From positions 338,371,414 to 338,435,413 of the forward strand of contig NC_041394.2 of NCBI RefSeq assembly GCF_900747795.2: DNA of 64,000 bases, written 5' to 3'. Position numbers and translations under genes: made by a program. Below are positions 25,949-38,830 of the stretch, piece by piece (positions within the stretch are counted from its first letter, which is position 1; each line of letters starts with the position of its first letter). The notes beneath the pieces were generated by a model. The model had not been told where the DNA came from, made no database searches, and saw only the letters and a program-made list of their open reading frames with translations. Source of the DNA: Erpetoichthys calabaricus. Its lineage: Eukaryota; Chordata; Cladistia; Polypteriformes; Polypteridae.

Positions 25949-25964
25949 GGCTCTGAAAAGAGCC
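25949..25964 (-). terminator. Histone mRNA 3' stem-loop (H1)
   Basis: Minus strand GGCTCTTTTCAGAGCC, 32 bp beyond the H1 stop. Confidence 0.95.
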
Positions 25965-25996
25965 GTTTTTCTGAACTACTCTCGACACGTACACGA

Positions 25997-26578
25997 TCAC
26001 TTCTTTTTCGGGGCTGCCTTTTTTACAGACTTGGGTTTGGCCACTTTAGGCTTGGAAGCTTTGACCTTCTTCGGACTCTTAGCCGTCTTTTTGGGCTTTG
26101 CAGCTGGCTTCACTTTCTTGGGACTCTTGGTGGCTTTCTTGGCTGCAGCGGGCTTCTTTGCAGTCTTTTTGGCTGCTGTGGGTTTCTTCGCGGCCGGCTT
26201 CTTTACTTTTTTGGCAGCTGCAGCAGGCTTTTTCTTCGGGGCTGCCTTTTTCTTGCCTGCTTTCTCATTTGCCTCAGCCTGCTTCTTATTGATTTTAAAT
26301 GACCCAGAGGCACCGGTGCCTTTGGTCTGCACCAGAGAGCCTTTGCTAACCAAGCTTTTTACGGCCAATTTTACGCGGGCGTTGTTCTTCTCCACATCGT
26401 AGCCGCCAGCAGAGAGAGCTTTCTTCAGTCCGGCTAAAGATAGCCCATGACGCTCTTTAGAAGCCGACACAGCCTTCACGATCAATTCAGACACGCTAGG
26501 CCCGGTCTTCTTTGGCTTAGAATTTGTCTTCTTCTTCGGCGCCTTAGCCGGAGGGGCTGCTGGAGCTGTTTCTGCCAT
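25997..26578 (-). CDS. Linker histone H1
   Basis: 193 residues, the usual length for somatic H1. The short basic N-terminus [17 protein letters not shown] is followed by the winged-helix globular domain, residues about 28-105 ([20 protein letters not shown] through [20 protein letters not shown] to [15 protein letters not shown]). A long Lys/Ala/Pro-rich tail with AAKK and SPKK repeats ends in KKAAPKKK. An in-frame ATG six codons upstream exists, but MAETAP is the family start. A replication-dependent stem-loop follows. It is convergent with the H3 pseudogene, with about 340 bp between stops. The homologous H1 of module 1 (11,700-12,063) is broken. Confidence 0.97.
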   Translation of the reverse strand: MAETAPAAPPAKAPKKKTNSKPKKTGPSVSELIVKAVSASKERHGLSLAGLKKALSAGGYDVEKNNARVKLAVKSLVSKGSLVQTKGTGASGSFKINKKQAEANEKAGKKKAAPKKKPAAAAKKVKKPAAKKPTAAKKTAKKPAAAKKATKSPKKVKPAAKPKKTAKSPKKVKASKPKVAKPKSVKKAAPKKK

Positions 26579-26779
26579 TTCGAACAAACACTCCAAATGA
26601 ACAAATCAGTCGAACTGAATAGCGAGCCCTGGCTCAGTCGTTCATATTACAGTGGTGAGAACCGTGTAGATTCAACTTGCTCTTTGCTCTGTCTACTGAC
26701 GAGTGTGCTTTCTGCTTTCACAAATTCTCTTTTTTAAAATAATACAAAGAGAGGAATCAATACTACAAACTCGAGACAC

Positions 26780-27260
26780 GTCGAGGGAAACTTGATTTTA
26801 ACAGAGTACTTGTCGTCACTTAAAAAGAAGGTGCCGCTGTATGTTCAGAAAAATAAATTACATCAAGGTAAGCGACGGACTGTCACTCGTTTCAGGACGA
26901 GCGCGAATTTATTTGCCAAATAATCAGTGGCTAGACTTTCTTTCACACTGGAGGCACAACGGACTAATAAGAGAGAGGTCCATAATCGATGTTGTCAAGG
27001 GTTTATATCTTTTTTCGAAAAATCCACAGAAAATCGGGGTTCTCTACAGGTTAAAATTAACACACCCGCAGATGTTGTCTTTTCCCAATCACTGTTAGGT
27101 TTCCTTGAAAAAAAAAAAAACCCAAAACAACTGCCATTCAAAAATCCAGGGCGTAAAACTGCATTATGCTTCAGAAAGTAAACTTGCCCAATAAGAAATG
27201 TGTCATTTGAAGGATCTAGATTGCTTTACTAAAATATCACATAACCTAAGAATAGAGGTT
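26780..27260. repeat. H1 upstream flank, counterpart of 12,200-12,670
   Basis: Aligns in order with the flank of the H1 pseudogene and marks the right end of the duplicated module at about 27,260. Confidence 0.7.
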
Positions 27261-27349
27261 TGATTTCTGCACATGAAAAAAATGCATCTTTAGCAATAAA
27301 AGACATCTCTATATTCCGAATGATTTACTGTATATTCTAATGACGCTGA

Positions 27350-27445
27350 CAAGCTGCATCAGTTAGGGGTGAGTCACTGATTGTATAAGTTGGCATTCCA
27401 TCATGCAAATGAGTAGCTTCAAAGCCAGCGGCAGGTGAGCCTTAA
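27350..27445 (+). repeat. Direct repeat, left copy (about 90 bp)
   Basis: GACAAGCTGCATCAGTTAGG to GCTTCAAAGCCAGC matches 27,868-27,960 at roughly three of four positions. Confidence 0.55.
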
Positions 27446-28000
27446 GAAAAGAAATGATAGATCGCAGAGGCGTTTTGGGGAAGCTGTGGAAGGTGAGTCT
27501 CAAAGCCAAGATCCAGACCTGGAATGAGTGGTACAGTGTCAGTTCTGTGAAGAAAAACAGCCCAGACACCAGTGCATCTGCATCTCCGCACAAGGTGGTT
27601 TGCCTTGTCAGTCACCATATTTAACAACTCTGTTGCAACCGCATCACAACACAGCATTCAACATCCCTGCATCCAACATAGTGTACAACATCCTTGCTGT
27701 GCCACCTGACAACAAATTAATTAAGACCCCTGTTGATGTGCCTTTTTCACAGGCTGAACAGTTAAAGAGAAGATCAATCTGCTCTTTCAAGCAGTTGTGC
27801 GACATTTCAAGGAGTTGGAAGTGGTCGCTGGAAACAGCAACTTCGAAGGGAGTGCCATGTTACAGTGTTGACAAACTGTATCAGCTAGGGATGAGTCACC
27901 CATAGTGTGAGGTGGCATTCCATCGTTCAAATAATCATCTTCAAAATCAGCAACAACTGCAACTATTAAAAAAATAAAAAAGGCAAGCCTGCAATGTCGC
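27446..28000. other. Unrecognised stretch between and past a pair of direct repeats
   Basis: An open frame of about 125 codons at 27,528-27,905 (+), starting MVQCQFCEEKQPRHQCICIS, contains clustered cysteines. It runs into the right direct repeat and overlaps other frames. No family recognised; possibly a repeat remnant. Confidence 0.3.
27868..27960 (+). repeat. Direct repeat, right copy
   Basis: GACAAACTGTATCAGCTAGG to CTTCAAAATCAGC; partner of 27,350-27,445. Confidence 0.55.
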
Positions 28001-28539
28001 AAATAGAATTCAATCTATTTCAGCAACGGCAAGAAGATAGCGAACCACCTAAAAGAGCCAGGTAAAGAGAGAAAGAATTACTCTGGCACCTGATGTTGCA
28101 ATCCCATTTCCATTGTTATCTTCTATTAAATTAGCTGTGCACTCTCACATCCTGGGAGAAATTTGAGGGGTAGATTAACCAACCGAAAAGACCACCTGAA
28201 GTGTTGGACCAAAACAAAAACAAAAAAAAAAATACATCAACATGTGTGGGGTTAATGCTCAGAGCCAAATTTGGACCCAGTCTCCCAGAAGTATACCACT
28301 CTTTAGTAACGCAGTATAGCAGAGGAGTGCCGCTTGAATTCCACTATTTTAAAATGTTCATGTGTAATTTAGGAATGAAGAACATATGATACTATACAAT
28401 GCAATAATCTTCTGAAGTACAGTAAAAGGGTGAAAAAGGAAACAATATGAAAATCATGTTTGTTTCAATCATACATGTGAGGAATCTTGCCTGTGTGTTT
28501 GTACATGTTACATTTAGAGATTATGTAAACCTCTAAATC

Positions 28540-28905
28540 TGTATTGCTTTATCAAAGGTCTGGGATACTTGTCTGGCAGACAGCAGGTTTAGTGGCACAA
28601 AGATTGTGTAAGCAGCATCAGAGAACCAGAAGGAACAGTCCCATATCCTTTTCTCTTCTCCCAGTGACCTTTTATTTTAAATATAATGCAGTGTTATGGT
28701 GTAAGGAAAACGTTTTGCAGCTCAACATCAGCAAAACCAAGAATTATTTTTTTGACTTTCTGTAGCAAAATAGAGCCTCTACGACCCTGTCACTTTTCAG
28801 GGCTCACTGCTACAAGTACTTGGGGCTCCACATCGGTGACTGGCTGGATTGGTCTCATAACACAGAGGAACTATAACAAAGAAGACTGTGTACCTCTAAG
28901 GTGAG
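28540..28905 (+). mobile_element. Rex1/L2-type LINE fragment, decayed reverse transcriptase
   Basis: Frames at 28,544-28,904 encode pieces like WCKENVLQLNISKTKNYF and YLGLHIGDWLDWSHNTE, which match the post-catalytic region of Rex1/L2 reverse transcriptases. Several breaks. Confidence 0.6.
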
Positions 28906-28944
28906 TAGTGACATCCTTTACATACTGTTAAACTCTGTGATGGG

Positions 28945-29576
28945 TATCATGGTGGCACAATGGTATCACTTCTGCCTCACAACACAGAGATAGAGGGTCA
29001 GGCAGTGCCATATATTTTGCATTTTTTCTCCTGTCCATGAGGATTTCCTGTCACAGTCTAAAGCAGCGGTTCTGAAACTGCGGGGCACGGAAGTAACAAA
29101 AAAGGGGGCGCGCAGATGTGAAAAAAAGAAAACATCTATTGAAACCAAAACAAATTAACTTAAACTACATTTTGATACTAGAAAAATAAATATAGTTAGA
29201 TAACTGTCAATAAAAGTTAAGTAGGTATAATAAAATATGCATCTATGATATATCATTAATTTAAAAAAAACAAATTGGTATTAGTGAGCTCCTTTCAAAA
29301 AAAACCGTAGGGGGCACGATTAAAACTGTTATGAAAACTTGGGTTGGAAATACTTAAAGGTTGAGAAACACTGGTCTAAAGACATTCAGGTTTGGTAAAC
29401 TACCATAGCTTAATTTGCTCTAGTGAGCAGGTGTATATGTTTTTGCCCTACAATGGAATGACACCCATCTTCAGGTGTTGATTGTGTCTTGCGCTCAAAG
29501 ATGGCTAGATTAAGCTCCAGCTGCCCTGTGATCATGCTCTGAATAAGTGGATTAGAAAAATGGATGGATGGAAAGA
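28945..29576 (+). mobile_element. V-SINE interrupted by a MITE
   Basis: The tRNA-like head GGTGGCACAATGGTATCA, the central domain (GTCTAAAGACATTCAGG), and the 3' end AGTGGATTAGAAAAATGGAT are in order. The hAT MITE at 29,064-29,373 sits in the middle of the central domain. Confidence 0.75.
29064..29373 (-). mobile_element. hAT-type MITE (310 bp) inside a V-SINE
   Basis: Ends CAGCGGTTCTGAAACTG and GTTGAGAAACACTG; exact 8-bp target duplication GTCTAAAG at 29,056-29,063 and 29,374-29,381. Reverse-oriented relative of 20,033-20,341. Confidence 0.9.
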
Positions 29577-30400
29577 TAACTGATCGCTATTGCAGTTGCA
29601 GTTTTCTCCACTGTGCTGTGCATGTCACTTAGAGAGAGGCCCACTGAACCAACAAGCTGATTCATAAGGCAAGCTCAGTTATGAAATGCACTGTCAACCC
29701 ACTGGGAGCAGTAGCAGGAGCAAGAATGAAGACAAAACTGATGGCCATTAAGAACAATACTGCACAACCTCTCTCTAACACACTATCATTAAGTACTTTC
29801 AGCCAATAAATCATTCAGCAGATTTTTATCAAGTAAAGCTACTTGGGCTCCTAGCTCACACTTGCATCTATAGATTTTTATGTTGCCTCATTATGACTGT
29901 CTTTTTTTTTTTTTAAGCAAAGTCACAATTTTTTCTTTTTTGTAATTTTCATGTGTAATGGGGGTGGGTGGTTTGTTGTCTGTTTGTCTATTAATCTGTG
30001 CATCTGCCTGCCATGCTTGAAATATGACCAATCTACATCAGATAAGCCAATTTGTAGACAATCAAGACATTTAGGCCTGGAAGGCCCAGTTTGTATACTC
30101 CTGCTCTGGTTGCCTAAGAACAGCAAGGAGAAAAAAAGAAAAAAAAAAAAAAAAAAGATTATGACCAGGCTGACTGCAAGGCATAATAGAGGGAAGCAGA
30201 GGACATTTTCTTTGGCATTTCATCTTTTAAATATAAGAAAAATCATACAAAAAAAAAAAAAATCACTGTCAGCAAACAATAAAAGGTCTCCAACTACGGT
30301 TTGTGTAAACTTTTAGGCAGCTGTTCACTCCCAATGGCTACCTTCCCTGCATGAAATGAGAAAGTTGCCTTGTATTTTTCAATGTTGAGTAAAACCTATT
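29577..30400. other. Non-coding stretch with poly(A)/poly(T) runs
   Basis: Contains A- and T-runs at about 29,902, 30,130 and 30,250; no gene recognised. Confidence 0.5.
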
Positions 30401-30404
30401 TTTT

Positions 30405-30640
30405 TTTTTAAATTATACTTTATTAATCCTCAAAGGAAATGACAGTACTTTTTTCACATACCCCTTGGGGTCAGAGCACAGGGTCAGCCATTGTACAGCA
30501 CCCCTAGAGCAATTGAAGGTTAAGGGCCTTGCTCAAAGGCCAAACAGAGTAGCATCTCTTTTGGCAGTGACAGGGATTTGAACTGGCAACCTTTGGGATA
30601 CCAGCACAGATCCTCCCTAGTTAACCAAACATTTTAGAGC
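30405..30640 (-). mobile_element. SINE with a Rex1-like 3' end, minus strand
   Basis: The right part is tRNA-like (minus-strand A/B-box region around 30,560-30,640). The left end, ACTTTATTAATCCTCAAAGG, is the reverse of the Rex1-type 3' end seen at 36,355-36,371. The body block GGGTCAGCCATTGTACAGC is typical of this fish SINE type. Confidence 0.6.
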
Positions 30641-30867
30641 AATTGTCCAATCAACCCAACCAGCAGAATGTGTGGTAGCACTGTATATTTGATTATCACA
30701 TACCACCAATTAGCGGTGTCTTAACATGTATTAGTCCACTAGAAAAGATCAGGTTTATTCATAAAGTATTTATGAATACAATATTCAGTCCTGCATAATT
30801 TTAAACCTGTATTCCTTCCAGAGAGTTGTGTGTAGGAAACAATGCAGGCTTCAAGAACGTTTGAGGT

Positions 30868-30871
<4 letters not shown>

Positions 30872-30931
<60 letters not shown>

Positions 30932-30950
30932 CATACACACACACACACAC
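30872..30950. repeat. (TA)n/(CA)n microsatellite
   Basis: About 27 TA units followed by TACA and CA units. Confidence 0.95.
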
Positions 30951-31161
30951 TATTCCAAGCCAGGCTACTATTACACTTTATTTAAAATTAATTAAACGGC
31001 TTAGGTGAAGTCACAGATCTTTAAAATTTTACTTAGCATTATGTAAGCAGAACCGTTAGTCACCCAATACCAACTACTATATTAATATACATTCCATTAA
31101 AACATTCAGCGCCCGTTGAGAATACGTTTCAATGGAAAATTGCTCGTCTGAATAAATGAGT

Positions 31162-31177
31162 GGCTCTTAAAAGAGCC
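31162..31177 (-). terminator. Histone mRNA 3' stem-loop (H2A)
   Basis: Minus strand GGCTCTTTTAAGAGCC, 33 bp beyond the H2A stop. Confidence 0.93.
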
Positions 31178-31209
31178 GTTGGTGTTTAGAAATGAGTAGC
31201 TAAAGAAGC

Positions 31210-31602
<393 letters not shown>

Positions 31603-31703
31603 TTAACACACCAATTCCGAGTTCTCGAATGTTTTAAGGCTGAAATCTTTGTCCTCCAATGGAAAACCGAGAGAGGAAAATGTTTTAAGAGGCTTGTGTT
31701 CCG

Positions 31704-31781
31704 CTTTTATAGAGGCCTTCTTGGCGCGCGACGTGCTGAACAAGCATGACTGCTCGATTTGCATGTTTTTTTATTACGTCA
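31704..31781 (-). promoter_or_regulatory. H2A promoter: TATA, octamer, CRE-like site
   Basis: On the minus strand: CTATAAAAG (31,704-31,712), ATGCAAAT octamer (31,757-31,764) and a TGACGTAA CRE-like site (31,774-31,781). These lie 108-185 bp upstream of the H2A start. Confidence 0.7.
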
Positions 31782-31784
31782 CCA

Positions 31785-32530
31785 AGGGGCGGTGAGTCCA
31801 AGACGTTGCACTCCACCCCTGCAACTCTTCGGTTTCAAAAAATACAACTGCAAACAAAAGTAAAATGCGGCTTTAATATCGTTTCTTTGTACCTGTACAC
31901 TGAACGTATACATACAGATATCATTTATTTTTCATATATTATGCCTCTTTTCCTGGGTTTAATTGCACTGTCTTGCAGCAAACACGTGGGCTCATTTAAA
32001 GGCTTTGTTGTCGAAAGCACAACACGGGGCAAAAGGAGAGATTCTTTGAGCACAAATGACGTTGTAGCCCTCTGTGAACGATTTTCATGATCTCTCATTG
32101 TAAAATTAAAAACACAGTGTTAGAAACAGAAAGAAAAAACAAAGTTTTACAAAGAACAACTCAAATGGGAAAATTCTGGAACACAAAAGAAATTACAGTA
32201 CAAGAATTGCCTTCTCATACTGATTACTAAAATATTGATCACTTTTCTCATCCATCCCTGCAAAGTTTACCTTTTGCGATTACGGCCAACTAATTTTGTT
32301 TTGTTTCCTTTCAGGAACTTATAACATTGATTGTATCCACCATATTCCGACATTGTTTTAAAACAGGTAGGAATACTGGATGCTATTAGCAAAAAAAAAA
32401 GAAAAACTTAAAATATCCTTTTGAAAACAGTACCCCAATGCAAACGTATTTTGTCCATTTCAAACACAACGGTCGAGTCTAAAAGGAGGGAAACGCATGC
32501 TCGCTTATAGTTGGTGGCGACGTGCAGCGG
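31785..32530. other. Long spacer of the divergent H2A/H2B pair
   Basis: About 0.75 kb with no gene recognised; a 114-codon open frame at 31,746-32,090 is probably chance. Confidence 0.5.
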
Positions 32531-32535
32531 TTCTG

Positions 32536-32558
32536 ATTTGCATGGCTGGCTATAAAAA
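32536..32558 (+). promoter_or_regulatory. H2B promoter: octamer and TATA box
   Basis: ATTTGCAT (32,536-32,543), the octamer site recognised by OCT1 in H2B genes, and TATAAAAA (32,551-32,558), about 54 bp before the ATG. Confidence 0.85.
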
Positions 32559-32587
32559 GAGGAGCCGAAACAGTTGCGACATTCTGA

Positions 32588-32989
<402 letters not shown>

Positions 32990-33015
32990 ATGGTGTAGTT
33001 GTGCCAGAATCCAAC

Positions 33016-33031
33016 GGCTCTTTTCAGAGCC
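33016..33031 (+). terminator. Histone mRNA 3' stem-loop (H2B)
   Basis: GGCTCTTTTCAGAGCC. Confidence 0.95.
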
Positions 33032-33591
33032 ACCCATTTTTTTCTCTATGAAAGAGCTCTATTTTCCTCATAAGCAAATCTTTTGGTAAATAGTATAGTG
33101 TGTGTATGTATTATGCGCGCTCTTCCATTGTTTAGGAATATTTACACGTGTATCTTTTTGGCTGACGTCTTTACCCGATGTTGAAGCGTGGAAGAGGAGT
33201 TTAATTTCTTCACCTTTAGCAATTTAAAACTGTTTGAAATTCCCAGTAATCTTGTGAGTGTGCGCAACTGAAAAGTAATGTAATCTTAGACTGTGGTTAC
33301 CAGGAAAAGTTAAGAACTTAATCGTGCACGCACATCTTACTGCATGATGAGATAAAGTGAGCATTGTCTGTTTGCTGTTTTAACGGGCTTTCTGCGCCAC
33401 TAAAACCCTGATTTAACAGGTGTTCAGAAATCTGCTGCCCCATCACTTGTGCTCCAGAATGAATACTAAAGTGGCTTACCTCTTTAAGGTGTCATTTGGA
33501 GTTGAGCTGACACCCCTGCAGACACTATTACACATGAAAAACGTCCAAAGGGTCATTCACTTTAGGCTTGCAACCACAAACTGAACTCTTG

Positions 33592-33605
33592 CTGGATGTA
33601 ATGGA
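33592..33605 (+). repeat. Left target-site duplication of the L1-type composite
   Basis: CTGGATGTAATGGA, repeated exactly at 36,637-36,650. Confidence 0.8.
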
Positions 33606-33865
33606 AGGGTGTTGTACCGTGTTAGCCATTATGAATGTAGAGAAAAGCCAAGCAAAATGACACCTTTTATTGGCTAACTAAAAAGATTACAATATACAAG
33701 CTTTCGAGGCAACTCAGGCCCCTTCTTCAGGCAAGATGTAGGGGTAAATATCACAAGTAAACAAAGCTCTTTATCAACAAAATTTTGCCGTCTGTATGGG
33801 AAAAAAAATTAAGCAAGACTTGCATAGATGGTCAACTCTTCATCTCACTCTAGCCGGAGGAATTA

Positions 33866-35487
33866 CAGTGGGTACGGAAAGTATTCAGACCCCCTTCAAT
33901 TTTTCACTGTTATATTGCATACATTTGCTAAAATTATTTAAATTAATTTCCCTCATTAATGTACACACAGCACCCCCTATTGACAGACAAAAAAAATTTT
34001 TTGAAATTGTTGCAGATTTATTAAAAAAAGAATAACTGAAATATCACATGGTCCTAAGTATTCAGACCCTTTGCTCAGTATTTAGTAGAAGCACCCTTTT
34101 GAGCTAATACAGCCATGAGTCTTCTTGGGAAAGGTGCAACAAGTTTTTCACACCTGGATTTGGGGATCCTCTGCCATTCCTCCTTGCAGATCCTCTCCAG
34201 TTCTGTCAGGTTGGATGGTAAACGTTGGTGGACAGCCATTTTTAGGTCTCTCCAGAGATGCTCAATTGGGTTTAAGTCAGGGCTCTGGCTGGGCCATTCA
34301 AGAACAGTCACAGAGTTGTTGTGAAGCCACTCCTTCGTTATTTTAGCTGTGTGATTAGGGTCATTGTCTTGTTGGAAGGTAAACCTTCGGCCCAGTCTGA
34401 GGTCCTTAGCACTCTGGAGAAGGTTTTTGTCCAGGATATCCCTGTACTTGGCCGCATTCATCTTTCCCTCGATTGCAACTAGTCATCCTGTCCCTGCAGC
34501 TGAAAAACACCCCCACAGCATGATGCTGCCACCGCCATGCTTCACTGTGGGGACTGTATTGGACAAGTGATGAGCAGTGCCTGGTTGTCTCCACACATAC
34601 CGCTTAGAATTAAGGCCAAAAAGTTCTATCTTGGTCTCATCAGACCAGAGAATCTTATTTCTCACCATCTCAGAGTCCTTCAGGTGTCTTTTAGCAAACT
34701 CCATGCGGGCGGTCATGTGTCTTGCAGTGAGGAAAGGCTTCCAACAGGCCAGTCTGCCATAAAGCCCTGACTGGTGGAGGGCTGCAGTGATGGTTGACTT
34801 TCTACAACTTTCTCCCATCTCCTGACTGCATCTCTGGAGCTCAGCAAAAGTGATCTTTGGGTTCGTCTTTACCTCTCTCACCAAGGCTCTTCTCCCCCGG
34901 TAGCTCAGCTTGGCCGGACAGCCAGCTCTAGGAAGGGTTCTGGTCGTCCCAAACGTCTTCCATTTAAGGATTATGGAGGCCACTGTGCTCTTGGGAACCT
35001 TAAGTGCAGCAGAACTTTTTTTGTAACCTTGGCCAGATCTGTGCCTTGCCACAATTCTGTCTCTGAGCTCTTCAGGCAGTTCCTTTGACCTCATGATTCT
35101 CATTTGCTCTGACATGCATTGTGAGCTGTAAGGTCTCATATAGACAGGCGTGTGGCTTTCCTAATCAAGTCCAATCAGTATAATCAAACACAGCTGGACT
35201 CAAATGAAGGTGATCTCAAGGATGATCAGAAGAAATGGAAAGCACCGGAGTTAAATATAGGAGTGTCACAGCAAAGGGTCTGAATACTTAGGACCATGTG
35301 ATATTTCAGTTTTTCGTTTTTAATAAATCTGCAACAATTTCAAAAATTCTTTTTTTTGTCTGTCAATATGGGGTGCTGTGTGTACATTAATGAGGAAAAA
35401 AATTAATTTAAATGATTTTAGCAAATGGCTGCAATATAACAAAGAGTGAAAAATTGAAGGGGGTCTGAATACTTTCCGTACCCACTG
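33866..35487 (-). mobile_element. Tc1-like transposon, near full length (1,622 bp)
   Basis: Perfect-looking inverted ends CAGTGGGTACGGAAAGTATT, flanked by TA duplications (33,864-33,865; 35,488-35,489). The transposase is on the minus strand. It is inserted into the L1 ORF2 described above. Low decay indicates relatively recent activity. Confidence 0.95.
34075..35139 (-). pseudogene. Tc1 transposase with a single in-frame stop
   Basis: 354 codons in one frame from 35,139 to 34,075; MSEQMRIMRSKELPEELRD is the likely true start, giving about 346 codons, normal for Tc1. It has an HTH region (RHRSGQGYKKSSAALKVPKS), then the DDE domain: WSDETKIELFG (first D), FQQDNDPNHTA (second D), SPDLNPIEHLW (E). 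The only visible defect is a TGA at 34,485-34,483, in ...AAGTG*LVAIEG..., where related elements have a sense codon. The change is consistent with a CGA-to-TGA transition at a CpG. Inactive as it stands. Confidence 0.93.
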
Positions 35488-35896
35488 TAACGCTGTTAAG
35501 ATGAATATCCTTCCTAAACTTCTTTTTTTATTTCAAAACATTCCAATATATATCAATAAATCATTTTTTAAGCAATTAGATTCAACTATAATCTCATTTA
35601 TTTTGAACTCAAAACACTCGTGCATCCGAAGAGCGACCCTACAAAAACCTCAGGCAGAAGGTGGCATGGCTCTACCTAATTTTCAGTTTTATTACTGGGC
35701 AGCAAACATACAAGCCATAAAAACCTGGACACAAATAAATGAACATACACCGGCCTGGTCCGCAATAGAAGTAAAATCCTGTAGTACTTCTTTATTCTCC
35801 CTGCTCTGTGCTCCAATAAATGCAAGTTATCACAAATATACTAATAACCCAATTGTGCTTTACTCACTCAGAATATGGAACCAATTTAGAAAGCAA

Positions 35897-36475
<579 letters not shown>

Positions 36476-36636
36476 AAGCAATTTAAGATGGAAAATCTTT
36501 TATCTGTGGCACCCGTGCAGGAGAACCACCTCTTTCAACATCTTGCCTGAAGAAGGGGCCTGAGTTGCCTCGAAAGCTTGCATATTGTAATCTTTTTAGT
36601 TACCCAATAAAAGGTGTCATTTTGCTTGGCTTTTCT

Positions 36637-36650
36637 CTGGATGTAATGGA
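36637..36650 (+). repeat. Right target-site duplication of the L1-type composite
   Basis: CTGGATGTAATGGA, partner of 33,592-33,605. Confidence 0.8.
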
Positions 36651-37288
36651 TAAACTGACATCTGTAAGAAGACACTGGATCTGTAACTAAAATAAACTTA
36701 ATCCAGTCACCAGATTACACTTTCTTATAAAACCAGTTGTATTTTTTTGAGTCATAAACCTCTCACTGACTGTACAGCAAAAAAGCTCACAAACCTTTGG
36801 CCTGAAAGGTCCTCTCCATAGAGCCTTGGAGCTGGACCCCCTGAGCCAATTCTATGATCCACTCAGCTCCATACATCAGACATTATCCTTGAGGTACGGT
36901 ATTGTAAACTGTTTATTTGTGCTAAGATAAAGCAGAACTCTAAATTTATATAGCCATTGTCTTCTGTGTTATGTTTGTCTGCTTCATCTGTCTTGTATCC
37001 AATCTTTTATGTCAATATAGTTATTTTTAAAATCCTTGTGTTTACCAATAAATTGTATTCTGTTTGAGTTTAGAGAAAAGTAAGGAAAATAAAGTAAGAG
37101 CCTTATGAAATTGTTTAATTACTTCCTGACAATCCCAAAAGCAAAACTTAATTACTTACCTGACTAACATCCATTTACCAATTCTTTCTCACATTGTGCA
37201 CATTTCCTACCTCATACAAGCTATACCATGTTTTAGATGCGGCTAAAGAAAACTGTTTTAAAATAGTAATATACACATAGTGAATTCA
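36651..37288. other. Non-coding stretch
   Basis: AT-rich; no gene or clear repeat recognised. Confidence 0.5.
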
Positions 37289-37412
37289 GAAAGGCACCCT
37301 GCCCAGGATTGGTTCCCTGCCTTGTGCCCTGTGTTGGCTGGGATTGGCTCCAGCAGGCCCCCGTGACCCTGTGTTCAGATTCAGCGGGTTGGAAAATGGA
37401 TGGATGGATGAA
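37289..37412 (+). mobile_element. V-SINE 3' fragment
   Basis: GGCACCCTGCCCAGGATTGG, GGCTGGGATTGGCTCCAGCA and the GGATGGATGGATG end; the head is missing. Confidence 0.75.
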
Positions 37413-37429
37413 TTCAGAAAGAATTCAGA

Positions 37430-38830
37430 GCCCTTCAATTTACAAACATTATTGTTATATAATTAATTTTAAATTAACACATTTGCAATTTTAGCCCATC
37501 AGTCTAAACTCAATAACTCATGATGACAAAATTTAAACATGTTTTCAAAAAAGTTTGGAAATGTATTAAACATGCTAAATGGAAATCTTTCATTCATATA
37601 AGTATTCAAACTCTTAATTCAGTTCTTTGTAGAAGTCCCTGTGGCAATAATTATAGCCTTGAGTCATACACCTAGATGTGGGCAGTTCATATTTCATTCT
37701 TCGGGACAGATTCTGTCAAGTTCCATCAGACTGGATGAGAAGAATCTCTAAATTGCAATTTTGAGGTCTCTCCAAAGATACTCTAAGGCAGGGTGTGTGC
37801 AATGTTGATCCTGGAGAGCCCCAGTGGCAGCAGGTTTTTGTTCCAACCAGTTTCTATAATGAGAAGTCAATTATTGCTGATGAAGCACTTATTGCTTAAG
37901 TGACATTTTGATGCTTTGTTTTAGTGGTCTTGTTTGTTAAGGTTCCCCACCCTTAATTGCTTATTTCAATTTTAAAGAGCTGCATTCACTGTTTAATGGT
38001 TTCTTATTAGCAATAAGATGTGAATGACAAAGAAGCCAGCAGTTCTCCATTTAACTTGTTTCCATTTACATTTCTGTGGGTTCATCATGCACTGCCTGAT
38101 TTAATAAAAGACATTATAGAAAAATGTGACAGACTGAAAATGAAACGTTTTAGGCTTCAAATCATTTGGATGACATCCTTGGAAAGGAAAAAAATCTACG
38201 ATACAACAACCTTACATTGCAGACTAGCAAGCCATGAAATTAAATAACGTCTGAGATTGGCAAGTGTTGCTTTCTAATTAAGCAATTGGGTTGGAATGAA
38301 AACCTGTAGCCACTGCGGCTCTCCAGGGCTGACATTGCCCACCCTTGCTCTAAGAGGTTTAAGTCTGGGTTGTGGCTAGGCCACTCAAGAACAGTTAAAG
38401 GCTTGTCCTCAAGCCACTCCAGCATTGTCTTTGTTGGATGCTTCAGTTCATTTTTGTGCTGAGGTCACATGCACTCTACAGTAGGCTTTCTTCCTGGATA
38501 TCTCTGTATTAGGTAACATCCATCATTCAATCAATTCTGACCAGTCTCCTCGTATTTGCCCTGAGAAGCACCCCGATAGCATAATATTGCCCAAAGTGTT
38601 AAATATTGGTCTCATCAGACCAGAGATTTTTCTTTTTTCCCTCATGATCCCAGAGTCCTTTAGGAGCCATTTGACTCCAAGTGGGCTCTCCCATGCAGAC
38701 AATGCTGATATGGTCATCCTACTGACAGGTTTACCCATCTCAGCAGAGGAAGTCTGAAGCTCTGTTAGAGTGAACATTGATATCGTGGTCACTTTTTTGC
38801 CCAGCTGCCCCATTTAGCAAAGCAGTCAAC
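37430..38830 (-). mobile_element. Tc1-like transposon, decayed, interrupted by a MITE
   Basis: Minus-strand remnants: WLEDKPLTVLEWPSHNPDLN (38,410-38,350), and further up TISMFTLTELQTSSAEMGKP and RDFLKDSGIM-like pieces. The left end resembles the Tc1 terminus at 18,920. Heavily broken. Confidence 0.65.
37788..38347. mobile_element. hAT-type MITE, family A, copy 2 (560 bp)
   Basis: About 60-bp inverted ends (GCAGGTTTTTGTTCCAACCA on the left, the mirror GGTTGGAATGAAAACCTGTA on the right) with flanks ACTCTAAG and GCTCTAAG. No coding capacity. Inserted in a Tc1 remnant. Confidence 0.85.

Noticed and set aside
30872-30950. Long TA run as a promoter or replication signal
   Set aside because: Plain microsatellite grading into CA repeats, no gene positioned to use it.
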